A stretch of DNA of 21,686 bases from Heteroruminococcus sp964369885 (GTDB lineage Bacteria; Bacillota; Clostridia; Oscillospirales; Ruminococcaceae). Location: contig CAYJGQ010000030.1 in assembly GCA_964369885.1 (NCBI GenBank), positions 1 to 21,686 on the forward strand, in the 5' to 3' direction. Shown here in pieces: positions 13,240-20,395 of the stretch (the first letter of the stretch is position 1; each line of letters starts with the position of its first letter). The notes beneath the pieces are model-generated. The model did not search any database, was not told the origin of the DNA, and saw only the letters and a list, made by a program, of their open reading frames with translations. Both the position numbers and the translations under genes were made by a program.

Positions 13240-14721
13240 ATGGCGATTGGATTTGATAATCAAAAGTATTTGGACATGCAGTCCAAGCATATTTTAGATC
13301 GCATAGCTTTTTTTAACAATAAGCTGTATTTGGAGTTTGGCGGAAAGTTGTTTGACGACCTTCACGCCTCACGCGTGCTACCGGGGTTTGCCCCGGACAG
13401 CAAGGTGAGAATGCTCACCCAACTGGCCGATAAGGCCGAAATTTTGATAGTAATCAACTCCTATGACATAGAGAAAAATAAGCTCCGCGGAGATCTTGGC
13501 ATAACATACGGCGACGACCTTTTGCGCCTGATAGATGAGTTTCGCGGCATTGGCCTTTATGTGGGTAGTGTGGTTATAACCATGTACGACGGACAACCAT
13601 CGGTGGAGGCCTTTAAAAAGCGGCTTGAGGCACTGGGCTTAAAGGTTTACCGACACTACCCAATAGCGGGATATCCTGCAAATCCCTCGCTGATTGTAAG
13701 CGAGGAGGGGTTTGGCAAAAATGAATATGTGCATACCACACGCCCCTTGGTGGTGGTTACCGCACCCGGCCCGGGCAGTGGCAAGATGTCGACCTGCCTT
13801 TCCCAGCTGTACCACGAGTACAAAAGGGGGGTAAAGGCAGGTTACGCAAAATTTGAGACCTTCCCAATATGGAATCTACCTGTCAGCCACCCGGTAAACC
13901 TGGCCTACGAGGCCGCCACGGCCGACCTAAACGATGTAAACATGATAGACCCCTACCATCTTGAGGCCTATTCCAAAACCGCCACAAATTATAATAGAGA
14001 TATAGAAATCTTCCCGGTGCTTGATGCCGTGTTCCAAAAGATAATGGGTAACAGCCACTACCTATCACCCACCGATATGGGGGTAAACATGGCCGGCAAA
14101 TGCATTGTGGATGACGATGTTTGCCGTGCGGCCTCGGGGCAGGAGATTATACGCAGATATTACAGCACCATGTTTGACTACCATCAGGGCAAATGCGACA
14201 TCGAGCAGGTGCAAAAACTTGAACTGCTAATGAGCAAGGCAGGGGTGTCGCCCGAGAGCCGCCCTGTGGTGGCCGCAGCCAATGAGAAGGCTGCCGACAC
14301 CGCACTGCCCTCGGCGGCCCTTATGCTGCCCGATGGCCGCATGATAACCGGCAAAACCTCCTCGCTTCTTGGTAGTTCCTCGGCGGCACTACTAAATGCC
14401 CTCAAGGCACTTGGCAATATCCCCGACGAACTGCACCTAATATCCCCCAATGTAATCCAGCCCATTCAGCAGTTAAAAACACAGTATCTTGGCAACCTAA
14501 ACCCACGAATGCATATAGACGAGATACTTCTGGCACTATCTATAAGCGCCCTCACCGATGAATTTGCACGCAAGGCCATGGATATGCTGCCCGACCTGCG
14601 TGGCAGTGAGATGCACAGCTCGGTAATTTTGGCGCAGGTCGACTCCCACACACTGCGCAAATTGGGCGTAAACCTTACCTGCGAGCCGCAGTATCAAAAG
14701 AAAAAACTATACCACGGATAA
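13240..14721 (+). CDS. DUF1846-family protein with phosphate-binding loop
   Basis: The 493-aa protein is full length for DUF1846, a family of about 500 aa common in Firmicutes. Its biochemical function is not established as far as I know. It opens MAIGFDNQKYL with KLYLEFGGKLFDDLHASRVLPGF close behind, and contains a Walker-like loop, TAPGPGSGKMSTCL, at about 174-187, suggesting nucleotide binding. A Rossmann-like section follows (PVSHPVNLAYEAATADL), then DPYHLEAY. ATG 13240 was chosen because GGAG stands 6 bases upstream and the family begins here; an in-frame ATG at 13198 has no ribosome binding site. The gene is monocistronic, between two terminators, so context gives no functional hint. 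Confidence 0.9.
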   Translation: MAIGFDNQKYLDMQSKHILDRIAFFNNKLYLEFGGKLFDDLHASRVLPGFAPDSKVRMLTQLADKAEILIVINSYDIEKNKLRGDLGITYGDDLLRLIDEFRGIGLYVGSVVITMYDGQPSVEAFKKRLEALGLKVYRHYPIAGYPANPSLIVSEEGFGKNEYVHTTRPLVVVTAPGPGSGKMSTCLSQLYHEYKRGVKAGYAKFETFPIWNLPVSHPVNLAYEAATADLNDVNMIDPYHLEAYSKTATNYNRDIEIFPVLDAVFQKIMGNSHYLSPTDMGVNMAGKCIVDDDVCRAASGQEIIRRYYSTMFDYHQGKCDIEQVQKLELLMSKAGVSPESRPVVAAANEKAADTALPSAALMLPDGRMITGKTSSLLGSSSAALLNALKALGNIPDELHLISPNVIQPIQQLKTQYLGNLNPRMHIDEILLALSISALTDEFARKAMDMLPDLRGSEMHSSVILAQVDSHTLRKLGVNLTCEPQYQKKKLYHG

Positions 14722-14734
14722 GCACCACACCGTA

Positions 14735-14774
14735 AAAAAGCACCTCAAACCCTAAGGGTTTGGGGTGCTTTTTT
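14735..14774. terminator. Bidirectional terminator between DUF1846 and the permease gene
   Basis: A hairpin (AGCACCTCAAACCC with GGGTTTGGGGTGCT, loop TAA) is flanked by an A-run on the left and TTTTTT on the right. It can stop both convergent transcripts. Confidence 0.88.
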
Positions 14775-14788
14775 GATGATGGACCATC

Positions 14789-15886
14789 TCAGTGACAGCC
14801 ACCTGCACAGCAGCTGTTATCCGACGACTTCCTAAAAAACCTCTTGGTGAGGTGGAACAATACAAGTCCGCCAAATATAACCGCAACGATTATCATATAC
14901 AGTGGGAATCCATGCTCATGTGGGTCGGCGGCCAGCCTTGATATGCCTGTGTAGTTAAAGGCTTCTATGATATAATCCAGCAGTAGGCCAAAGGCAATGG
15001 AGCAAACCGAGGCGCAGACAAGATATATTGCCAAAACCTTTTTACCAAGGGTCTTTAACAGTATTGTAAGCGAGGCGATGTTAGTTACGGGTCCTGCAAA
15101 TAAAAATACAAATGCCGCCCCGGGGGAGAGCCCCTTCATAATAAGCGAGAGGGCTATGGGTATGGAGGCTGTGGAGCAGATGTACATTGGTATGCCTATA
15201 ATTAGCATTATGAGCATACTTACAAGGGGATTTGTGATGGCCGACAGCCACTGCTCTGGCAGTAGGGTGCTTATGAGCGCCGCAATTAGCAGTCCTATGA
15301 CAAAGTGCAGTGATATTTCCTCCAAAAACTCGCCAAAACCGTAGGTAAAAACACTCTTTAGCTTTTCAAAAAAAGTTGGCTCGTGCTCTACTGCCACCTT
15401 GGTGGAGCAGCAACTATCGGTGGGGGCAGGCTCCGAGGTTTTACAGCAGCCGCAGTCGGTTTTTGGCGGGGCAATTTCATCCTTGTCGTTTTTGCAAAAA
15501 ATGTTGGTAACAATTCCCGCCACAATGCCCGAAATAAAGGCCGCCATCGCCCTGTAAACGGCAAACAGTGGTCCCATTAGGCCGTATGTGGCAATAAGGC
15601 TGTCGACACCGGTTTGTGGTGTGGAGGTCAAAAAGCTTACCACCGCCCCCTTGGAGCCGCCGCTTTTGCCCAGATATATAGCGGTGGGCACAACCCCACA
15701 GGAACAAAGAGGAAGTGGAACCCCCAACACCGAGGCCTTTACCACCGACGAGGTGCTTTTTTTGCCTATGTGTTTTAGTATAACATCCTTTTTTACAAAG
15801 GCATGTAAAATACCTGTGAAAATAAGACCAATTACAATGTAGAACGACATGTCTACAAAAAGCTCCCATAGATTATGTAAAAACAT
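14789..15886 (-). CDS. SO_0444/ArsP-like permease, metal or metalloid efflux
   Basis: The 365-aa membrane protein of the permease family PF03773 has two homologous halves of four or so spans each, with signature motifs PLPLCSCGVVP (about 57-67) in the first and YICSTASIPIA (235-245) in the second. Between the halves lies a cytoplasmic loop with clustered cysteines (CGCC at 145-148, CC at 159-160), and the C-terminus ends in CCAGGCH. Such cysteine clusters mark the SO_0444-type Cu/Zn exporters. ArsP organoarsenical exporters are the alternative. AGGAGG precedes the ATG, 11 bp after the ArsR gene, so the two form one operon. The metal cannot be fixed from sequence. Confidence 0.9.
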   Translation of the reverse strand: MFLHNLWELFVDMSFYIVIGLIFTGILHAFVKKDVILKHIGKKSTSSVVKASVLGVPLPLCSCGVVPTAIYLGKSGGSKGAVVSFLTSTPQTGVDSLIATYGLMGPLFAVYRAMAAFISGIVAGIVTNIFCKNDKDEIAPPKTDCGCCKTSEPAPTDSCCSTKVAVEHEPTFFEKLKSVFTYGFGEFLEEISLHFVIGLLIAALISTLLPEQWLSAITNPLVSMLIMLIIGIPMYICSTASIPIALSLIMKGLSPGAAFVFLFAGPVTNIASLTILLKTLGKKVLAIYLVCASVCSIAFGLLLDYIIEAFNYTGISRLAADPHEHGFPLYMIIVAVIFGGLVLFHLTKRFFRKSSDNSCCAGGCH

Positions 15887-15897
15887 GATAAATCCTC

Positions 15898-16230
15898 CTA
15901 TTTGTGGCTGATATGCCTAAGACCCATGCTTAAAATAGCATGAATGTGTTCATCGTCAAGGCTGTAAAAAATATTATTTTTGTCCTTGCGTGTTTTGACA
16001 ATTTTGTTGAGCTTTAAGAGCTTTAGCTGGTTTGAAACCCGCGGCTGCGAAACATCAAGCAAAATTGCAAGATCCTTGACGCAAATTTCGCTGTGCAACA
16101 TGGCCAGCAGTATTTTAACACGTATAGGTTCGCTAAAGGTCTTAAAAAAGAAAGAAAGATTCTCGGAAATTTCTTCGTTACTTATTAGCTGTTTTACCTT
16201 TTCGGGGGTGCTGCAACACAGCTCCTGCAT
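15898..16230 (-). CDS. ArsR/SmtB-family metal-responsive repressor
   Basis: The 110-aa winged-helix repressor has the recognition-helix region SQPRVSNQLKLLK (61-73). Potential metal ligands are an N-terminal pair C5-C6 and C50 (EICVKDL, where ArsR/CadC has ELCVCDL), and a C-terminal alpha-5 set D92, H95 or H97, and H106. The loss of the second cysteine of the ELCVC box, with the alpha-5 histidines kept, suggests a Zn-type alpha-5 or mixed N-terminal site rather than arsenic sensing. The start was set at the third Met (16230), with GAGG 7 bases upstream. Its operator and promoter lie immediately upstream, implying autoregulation with the permease. Confidence 0.9.
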   Translation of the reverse strand: MQELCCSTPEKVKQLISNEEISENLSFFFKTFSEPIRVKILLAMLHSEICVKDLAILLDVSQPRVSNQLKLLKLNKIVKTRKDKNNIFYSLDDEHIHAILSMGLRHISHK

Positions 16231-16245
16231 ATTCATCACCTCGAC

Positions 16246-16277
16246 ATAACTATATCATGATATAGTTATATTGTCAA
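16246..16277 (-). promoter_or_regulatory. ArsR-type operator overlapping a consensus promoter
   Basis: A perfect 24-bp palindrome spans 16246-16269 (half site ATAACTATATCA). On the minus strand TTGACA (16277-16272) and TATAGT (16254-16249) are exactly 17 bp apart, so the palindrome covers the spacer and the -10. The start near 16242 gives a leader of only about a dozen bases. AT-rich dyads at this position are typical of SmtB/ArsR operators. Confidence 0.8.
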
Positions 16278-16284
16278 TGCCCAC

Positions 16285-16312
16285 AAAAAACCCCACAGAG
16301 GCCGAGGTTTTT
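16285..16312. terminator. Weak possible terminator upstream of the ArsR promoter
   Basis: AAAAACCCC (16286-16294) pairs with GAGGTTTTT (16304-16312), including one G-U pair in the RNA, with T-rich flanks on both strands. No gene obviously needs it, unless it stops readthrough from the tRNA operon. Confidence 0.35.
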
Positions 16313-16541
16313 GGGTAAAGGGCAGACAAGTGAAAGATTGGGCAGAAAACTGCTATGCTTCAAAGAATTTGCGGTGTAAAACCATAATGCGACACCACAT
16401 ATCAATTTAAGCCGCCGCTGATTAACCTTAGCGGTTTTAATTTAAGCATACAATTTGTGGCCTTGGGGGGAGATGCTTCAGCTTAGCACAACATGAAAAT
16501 GTTGTTTTGGGATGTTAAACAGGGAAGTGAGGAGAAAACAG
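16313..16541. other. Gene-free stretch with small hairpins
   Basis: No supported ORF is present. It holds a CCGCT/AGCGG hairpin near 16413-16432 flanked by TTTAA repeats, and ACAACAT-GAAA-ATGTTGT at 16488-16505 (GNRA-type loop) followed by TTT. These could be remnants of a small RNA, but no family is recognised. Confidence 0.3.
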
Positions 16542-16570
16542 AAAAAATCCTTCGCAGTGATGCGAAGAAT
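16542..16570 (-). terminator. Terminator of the tRNA operon
   Basis: In minus-strand RNA, AAUUCUUCGCA pairs with UGCGAAGGAUU (one G-U pair, UCAC loop), followed by a U run from the A-tract at 16542-16547. It starts 5 bases after the CCA end of tRNA-Gln. Confidence 0.85.
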
Positions 16571-16575
16571 TTTTT

Positions 16576-16650
16576 TGGTTGGGCCGGTGCGATTTGAACG
16601 CACGCATGCAGGAGTCAAAGTCCTGTGCCTTACCGCTTGGCGACGGCCCA
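16576..16650 (-). tRNA. tRNA-Gln (anticodon TTG)
   Basis: The acceptor TGGGCCG pairs with CGGCCCA. The anticodon stem CAGGA/TCCTG encloses loop CTTTGAC with anticodon TTG. The T arm contains GTTCAAATC, and the 3' CCA is encoded. It is the last of four tRNAs. Confidence 0.95.
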
Positions 16651-16693
16651 GTATAATGTTAAACCCACCCGCCCCAAGGGACGGGTGAGCTAA

Positions 16694-16771
<78 letters not shown>

Positions 16772-16792
16772 ATATTTAACTAAAAAAAGAAC

Positions 16793-16869
16793 TGGCGCGC
16801 CAGAAGGGACTCGAACCCCTGGCCTACTGCTTAGAAGGCAGTTGCTCTATCCTGCTGAGCTACTGGCGC
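16793..16869 (-). tRNA. tRNA-Arg (anticodon TCT)
   Basis: The acceptor GCGCCAG pairs with CTGGCGC, the anticodon loop is CTTCTAA with anticodon TCT, the T loop is GTTCGAGTC, and the discriminator G is followed by encoded CCA. Confidence 0.96.
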
Positions 16870-16908
16870 ATATAGATGCATCGCCGAGGATGACCTTGTG
16901 GCATAAAT

Positions 16909-16956
16909 TGGAGCGGGTGATGGGAATCGAACCNNNNNNNNNNGAACTACACCCGC
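16909..16956 (-). tRNA. tRNA-Gly, interrupted by an assembly gap
   Basis: The 5' part GCGGGTGTAGTTC and the 3' part GGTTCGATTCCC-ATCACCCGC-T-CCA are complete and pair as a 7-bp acceptor stem. Both are typical of tRNA-Gly. Ten N at 16934-16943 replace the D-arm end, anticodon arm and variable loop. A normal tRNA needs about 36-37 bases there, so the gap length is nominal and the anticodon is unseen. Confidence 0.8.
16934..16943. other. Assembly gap (10 N) inside tRNA-Gly
   Basis: A fixed-length run of N. The flanking tRNA halves imply about 25 more missing bases than shown. Confidence 0.95.
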
Positions 16957-16987
16957 ACAGCGTGTTGCCGACTCGGCGACGAAGTAT

Positions 16988-17016
16988 ATTTTACCAAACC
17001 CAAAGGGTATTGTCAA
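16988..17016 (-). promoter_or_regulatory. Promoter of the tRNA operon
   Basis: On the minus strand the -35 TTGACA (17016-17011) and -10 TAAAAT (16993-16988) are 17 bp apart. The start would be about 25 bp before tRNA-Gly, fitting a strong stable-RNA promoter. Confidence 0.8.
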
Positions 17017-17046
17017 TACTTTTTGCAATAATATCGATTATTGTCG

Positions 17047-17688
17047 TTATGCAGAGGGCTTGGCCTTTAGTAGGCCAAAGGGTTTGCCCAGTGGCAGGAA
17101 GACCCTGCCAAAGGTTGCATTAAGCACATTGGCCGCGCAGGCGTAAAACGAGGTAAGTGCAATTAGAAGCTCTGCATAGGCTGCGATATCGTGTGCAAGA
17201 TGGGGCAAAATGTTAAACGAGCTGAGCGTAAGACCCAAAAACAAAAAGCATATAAGCACAAAAATGATAAATAAAGTTTTGTTAACCTCCATGGAGCCTA
17301 TGGTCATAATAAATGTGAATATGAAGTAGCCAAGGAAGGCAAAACCAAGCTGACGAGGGTCGGCTGATTGCTGCATTTCGGGGCCAAATACGCCGTTTTG
17401 TATCATCCAGGTGCCGGCAACGCCAAGCCAAAAGAAGCCGTAGCCGCAAAAGGCGGTAGCACCAAATACATTTTTGAGCTTAAGATCTACCATGCCGGCA
17501 TAAATTTGTGCCGCAGCACCCAAAAAAATGGCCCATGGAATAATAAGCGAGGTTCCGTCGGTTAGTCCGAGTTTTTGCGAGGAGGCCACAAGTGTGACCA
17601 TGGCAAGCCCCAAAAGGCCTATGGCCGAGGGGTTGCCCGACTGTACCGATACCTGAACCTGCTCAGTTACTGTGTGATTTGTCTGCAT
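17047..17688 (-). CDS. satP: Acetate/succinate transporter, GPR1/FUN34/YaaH (AceTr) family
   Basis: The 213-aa membrane protein has six predicted spans, the usual SatP/YaaH size and topology. The family signature NPAPLGL near the N-terminus appears as NPSAIGLLGLA (about 19-29). Other conserved parts are IIPWAIFLGAAAQIYAGM, FGATAFCGYGFFWLG and the C-terminal LTSFYACAANVLN. It likely moves acetate or succinate with protons, suiting a fermenter. AAAGGA stands about 12 bases before ATG 17688, a rather long spacing. It is monocistronic, ending about 30 bp from the tRNA promoter with no hairpin visible between. Confidence 0.92.
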   Translation of the reverse strand: MQTNHTVTEQVQVSVQSGNPSAIGLLGLAMVTLVASSQKLGLTDGTSLIIPWAIFLGAAAQIYAGMVDLKLKNVFGATAFCGYGFFWLGVAGTWMIQNGVFGPEMQQSADPRQLGFAFLGYFIFTFIMTIGSMEVNKTLFIIFVLICFLFLGLTLSSFNILPHLAHDIAAYAELLIALTSFYACAANVLNATFGRVFLPLGKPFGLLKAKPSA

Positions 17689-17745
17689 AAATATGAATAT
17701 TCCTTTCAGTTAAAACCACAAAATAGACCTTGAAAGAATGGTCAT

Positions 17746-17774
17746 ATTTTATGCTATGTTTTGGGTTAGCCCAA
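17746..17774 (-). promoter_or_regulatory. Promoter of the acetate transporter with overlapping small dyad
   Basis: On the minus strand TTGGGC (17774-17769) and TAAAAT (17751-17746) are 17 bp apart. The -35 lies within TTGGG-n4-CCCAA (17761-17774), a dyad that could bind a regulator. Confidence 0.45.
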
Positions 17775-18054
17775 CCGGATGATGGAAACGGCGCAAAATT
17801 TTATTGGTCTGATTATTTGCGTTTGGACGCAACACATAATTTGTCATTATATGCTAAATATTAACATTATATTACAGTTTTTGCAATAGGAAAATAAAAT
17901 AAAATCCGTGATTTTATGCGAATAAATAAGACTAAATTCAGATAGTGAGGAGCGGCAGGGGCAAAAGTTGCAAATTATGTACAAAGGCAGACCGACACTG
18001 CGCATACTCGGACGTCACACACGCCATAATACCAACATACGGAGGTGTGAATAT
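17775..18054. other. AT-rich intergenic region before the glycosyltransferase gene
   Basis: No gene is supported. Several A/T tracts occur at 17825-17930, but no -35/-10 pair at good spacing was found for the downstream gene. A ribosome binding site (GGAGGTG) lies at about 18041-18047. Confidence 0.4.
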
Positions 18055-19290
18055 ATGAATATATTAATTCTTGATCATTATGCCGGCGGTCCCGATTTGG
18101 GGGCCGAATACCGCTCTTACTACCTTGCAAAGTTTTGGAAAGGGCAGGGGCATAATGTTGGTATTTTGGCGGGGCAATACAGTCACCTGCGACACCGCAA
18201 CCCAAAACTACGGGAGAATATAGAACGTCATATAGTAGGTGGCATAGATTACAAATTTGTGGCCACCCCGCGTTATGTCGAGGATGTGACGGGGCGTGGG
18301 CGCAACATAGCCTCTTATGTGGGGCGCACCTGGGCCGTGGCCGAGGAATTGGCCGCCCAACATAAACCCGATGTGGTGCTGTCGGCCTCGGGCTATCCGT
18401 TTGAGGTTTACTCGGCGCAAAAAATAGCCAAGGCCGCAGGGGCGGTGCTGATATCTCAGGTGGGGGAGCTTTGGCCACTGGTATATCAGGAGCGCTTTGA
18501 CAAGGCGGCAAACAGTCCCTCGGTAAAGATGATTTCACATGCACAGCGCAGAGCCATGGCGGTGTCGGATCATGTGGTGAGCCTGCAACCCGATGGGCTG
18601 AACTACCTCTCAAAATTTGGGCTATCCCCCGACAAATGGAGCTATATACCCAGTGGTGTTGTAATAGGTAATGAGCAAAAACCGGTGACAGCTCGTAGCG
18701 GCGTAATAGCCGAGCAGAAAAAGCCGGGACAGATGGTGGTGATGTACTGTGGAAGCATTGGGGCAAATCATGACCTTTCACATTTTGTGCACAGTGCCGC
18801 TTTAATAGGCCCCGACGTGCTAATGGTAATTGTGGGCAACGGAGGCCATAAAATCACCCTAAAGCGCATAGCCACAGAGCTTGAGTGCAGTAATATTTTG
18901 TTTTTAGACCGTCCCTCAAGAAGGGGTATGGGTGAGCTTATGCAGCAGGCAGACTGCCTTTTCTACTCACCGCCACTGCTGGGGGAGGCCTACAAGTACG
19001 GCATGGCCTCAACAAATTTGCTGGGATATATGCTAAGTGGCAAGCCGGTAATATGCGATACCCCTGCACCACACCACCCCGTAAAACTGTGCGAGGGCGG
19101 CGTGGTACTGCAAAGTCGTGATCCTCAGGAGGTGGCAGGAGGGATACGCCTTTTGGCCGCCATGAGCGAACAGGAGAGGTCCGAAATGGGAATGCGTGGG
19201 GCCGAATATGTAAAAGTTCACTTTGACTACACCCATATTGCACAGCAGTACATGGATTTGATGGGGCGGCTTGTGGCCAAAGGCTCATAA
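18055..19290 (+). CDS. Glycosyltransferase family 4 protein (WbuB-like)
   Basis: The 411-aa GT-B enzyme has the N-terminal acceptor-side Rossmann motif MNILILDHYAGGP and LVVSA-type strands (VVLSASGYPFEV, VLISQVGELWP). The C-terminal donor-binding half has VVMYCGSIGANHDLS, VLMVIVGNGGHK and ILFLDRPSRRGMGELMQQADCLF. The nucleotide-sugar site reads YKYGMASTNLLGYMLSGKPVI, corresponding to the E/K-x-E region of WbuB-like transferases. It likely acts on a surface polysaccharide or capsule; the sugar cannot be predicted. The start was set at ATG 18055 (GGAGGTG upstream) instead of the in-frame start at 17968. No other polysaccharide genes adjoin, so it is isolated. Confidence 0.9.
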   Translation: MNILILDHYAGGPDLGAEYRSYYLAKFWKGQGHNVGILAGQYSHLRHRNPKLRENIERHIVGGIDYKFVATPRYVEDVTGRGRNIASYVGRTWAVAEELAAQHKPDVVLSASGYPFEVYSAQKIAKAAGAVLISQVGELWPLVYQERFDKAANSPSVKMISHAQRRAMAVSDHVVSLQPDGLNYLSKFGLSPDKWSYIPSGVVIGNEQKPVTARSGVIAEQKKPGQMVVMYCGSIGANHDLSHFVHSAALIGPDVLMVIVGNGGHKITLKRIATELECSNILFLDRPSRRGMGELMQQADCLFYSPPLLGEAYKYGMASTNLLGYMLSGKPVICDTPAPHHPVKLCEGGVVLQSRDPQEVAGGIRLLAAMSEQERSEMGMRGAEYVKVHFDYTHIAQQYMDLMGRLVAKGS

Positions 19291-19309
19291 TGTGGGTGGT
19301 ATAAATTTC

Positions 19310-19338
19310 TTGACGTGGTGGGAAAGTCGATATACAAT
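19310..19338 (+). promoter_or_regulatory. Promoter of coaX
   Basis: TTGACG (19310-19315) and TACAAT (19333-19338) are 17 bp apart, about 75 bp before coaX. Confidence 0.6.
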
Positions 19339-19413
19339 GTAGATGATAGGCGTATATAATTAAAACCACACCAAGGCCTGCCCATGGGGCACCCACGAAA
19401 GGATTTGTGAAAC

Positions 19414-20148
19414 GTGATACTTGCAATTGACATTGGCAATACAAATATGGAGTTTGGTATATGTAGAGAGGGACGGGTGCAGGCCTCCTTTAGGATGGGC
19501 ACAAACCGTGAGATTACATCGGATGAAGTAGGGCTGATGCTGATGCAGTTTTTTGCCTTTAATAAGGTGGACAGGGACGATTTTGATGATGTAATTATAA
19601 CCTCGGTTGTGCCGCAGGTTATGTNNNNNNNNNNGGTGGCAGGGGTTAATCTGCCCATACCCATGAAAAACTGCTACGGCAACCCGGCCGAGGTGGGTGC
19701 AGACCGCCTTGTAAGCGGCTTTTCGGCCTACCGCAAATATGGCGGCCCGGTTGTGGTGGTAGACTTTGGCACCGCCACAACCTTTGATGCCATAGACCAT
19801 GAGGGTTCATATCTTGGGGGAGCTATTCACCCTGGTATAAAAATATCCATGGAGGCTCTGTTTGCCAAGACGGCAAAACTTCCCAGGGTGGAGCTTGTAA
19901 ACCCCGGCTCGGTGATAGGGCGCACCACCGTTACCAGTATGCAGTCGGGTGTGCTTTTTGGTTATGTGGGCAGTGTGGAGTACATAGTGCGCAAAATGAA
20001 GGAAGAACTGGGGGGGCAGGCCAAGGTGGTGGCCACAGGCGGCCTTGCTCAGATGATAAGCGGTCACACCCCTATTATAGACCTTGTCGACCGCTCTATA
20101 ATTTTAGACGGACTGCTCACAATGTACAGGGAATATAAGATGGGCTAA
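19414..20148 (+). CDS. coaX: Type III pantothenate kinase, interrupted by an assembly gap
   Basis: This is the ATP-dependent first step of coenzyme A synthesis, phosphorylating pantothenate. It begins at GTG 19414 with AAAGGA upstream. The N-terminal phosphate loop LAIDIGNTN, the pantothenate-site region NPAEVGADRLV, the second ATPase motif VVDFGTATTFDAI and the C-terminal VVATGGLAQMI are all present. Type III kinases need a monovalent cation and are not inhibited by CoA. Ten N at 19625-19634, after VVPQVM, fall in a conserved stretch. Compared with Bacillus CoaX, about 15-18 residues are expected between VPxxM and the next glycine-rich segment, so more than 10 bases are missing and the gene is likely intact in the organism. 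Confidence 0.93.
   Translation: MILAIDIGNTNMEFGICREGRVQASFRMGTNREITSDEVGLMLMQFFAFNKVDRDDFDDVIITSVVPQVMXXXXVAGVNLPIPMKNCYGNPAEVGADRLVSGFSAYRKYGGPVVVVDFGTATTFDAIDHEGSYLGGAIHPGIKISMEALFAKTAKLPRVELVNPGSVIGRTTVTSMQSGVLFGYVGSVEYIVRKMKEELGGQAKVVATGGLAQMISGHTPIIDLVDRSIILDGLLTMYREYKMG
19625..19634. other. Assembly gap (10 N) inside coaX
   Basis: A nominal-length gap. Both flanks encode CoaX sequence, and the family alignment calls for roughly 45-55 bases here. Confidence 0.9.
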
Positions 20149-20161
20149 ACGGTAGGAAATG

Positions 20162-20190
20162 GGTGGATTTATCACAGCGATAAATCCGCC
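20162..20190 (+). terminator. Stem-loop after coaX
   Basis: GGTGGATTTATC (20162-20173) pairs with GATAAATCCGCC (20179-20190), 12 bp with one G-U pair and loop ACAGC. No T-tract follows, so it may protect the 3' end or act as a weak terminator. Confidence 0.45.
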
Positions 20191-20209
20191 TATAAATATG
20201 CGCAAATTC

Positions 20210-20240
20210 TTGACATTACCCGTGCCCTGCGTGGTATACT
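20210..20240 (+). promoter_or_regulatory. Promoter of the malic enzyme gene
   Basis: TTGACA (20210-20215) and TATACT (20235-20240) are 19 bp apart. The TGG before the -10 gives an extended -10 that offsets the long spacer. The leader is about 145 nt. A second TATAAT at 20362-20367 lacks a partner. Confidence 0.5.
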
Positions 20241-20395
20241 GTATCATGGCAAAACCAAAAGAAACTAAAAACCACAACAATTGTATAAAAAATCACGGTA
20301 AAACATTGTGGATTTAACCACCATGACACCCGGGAATGGTAAAATGAGCGGTTGAGCCACATATAATAAGCAATCATACCGAGAGGAGCAAAAAA

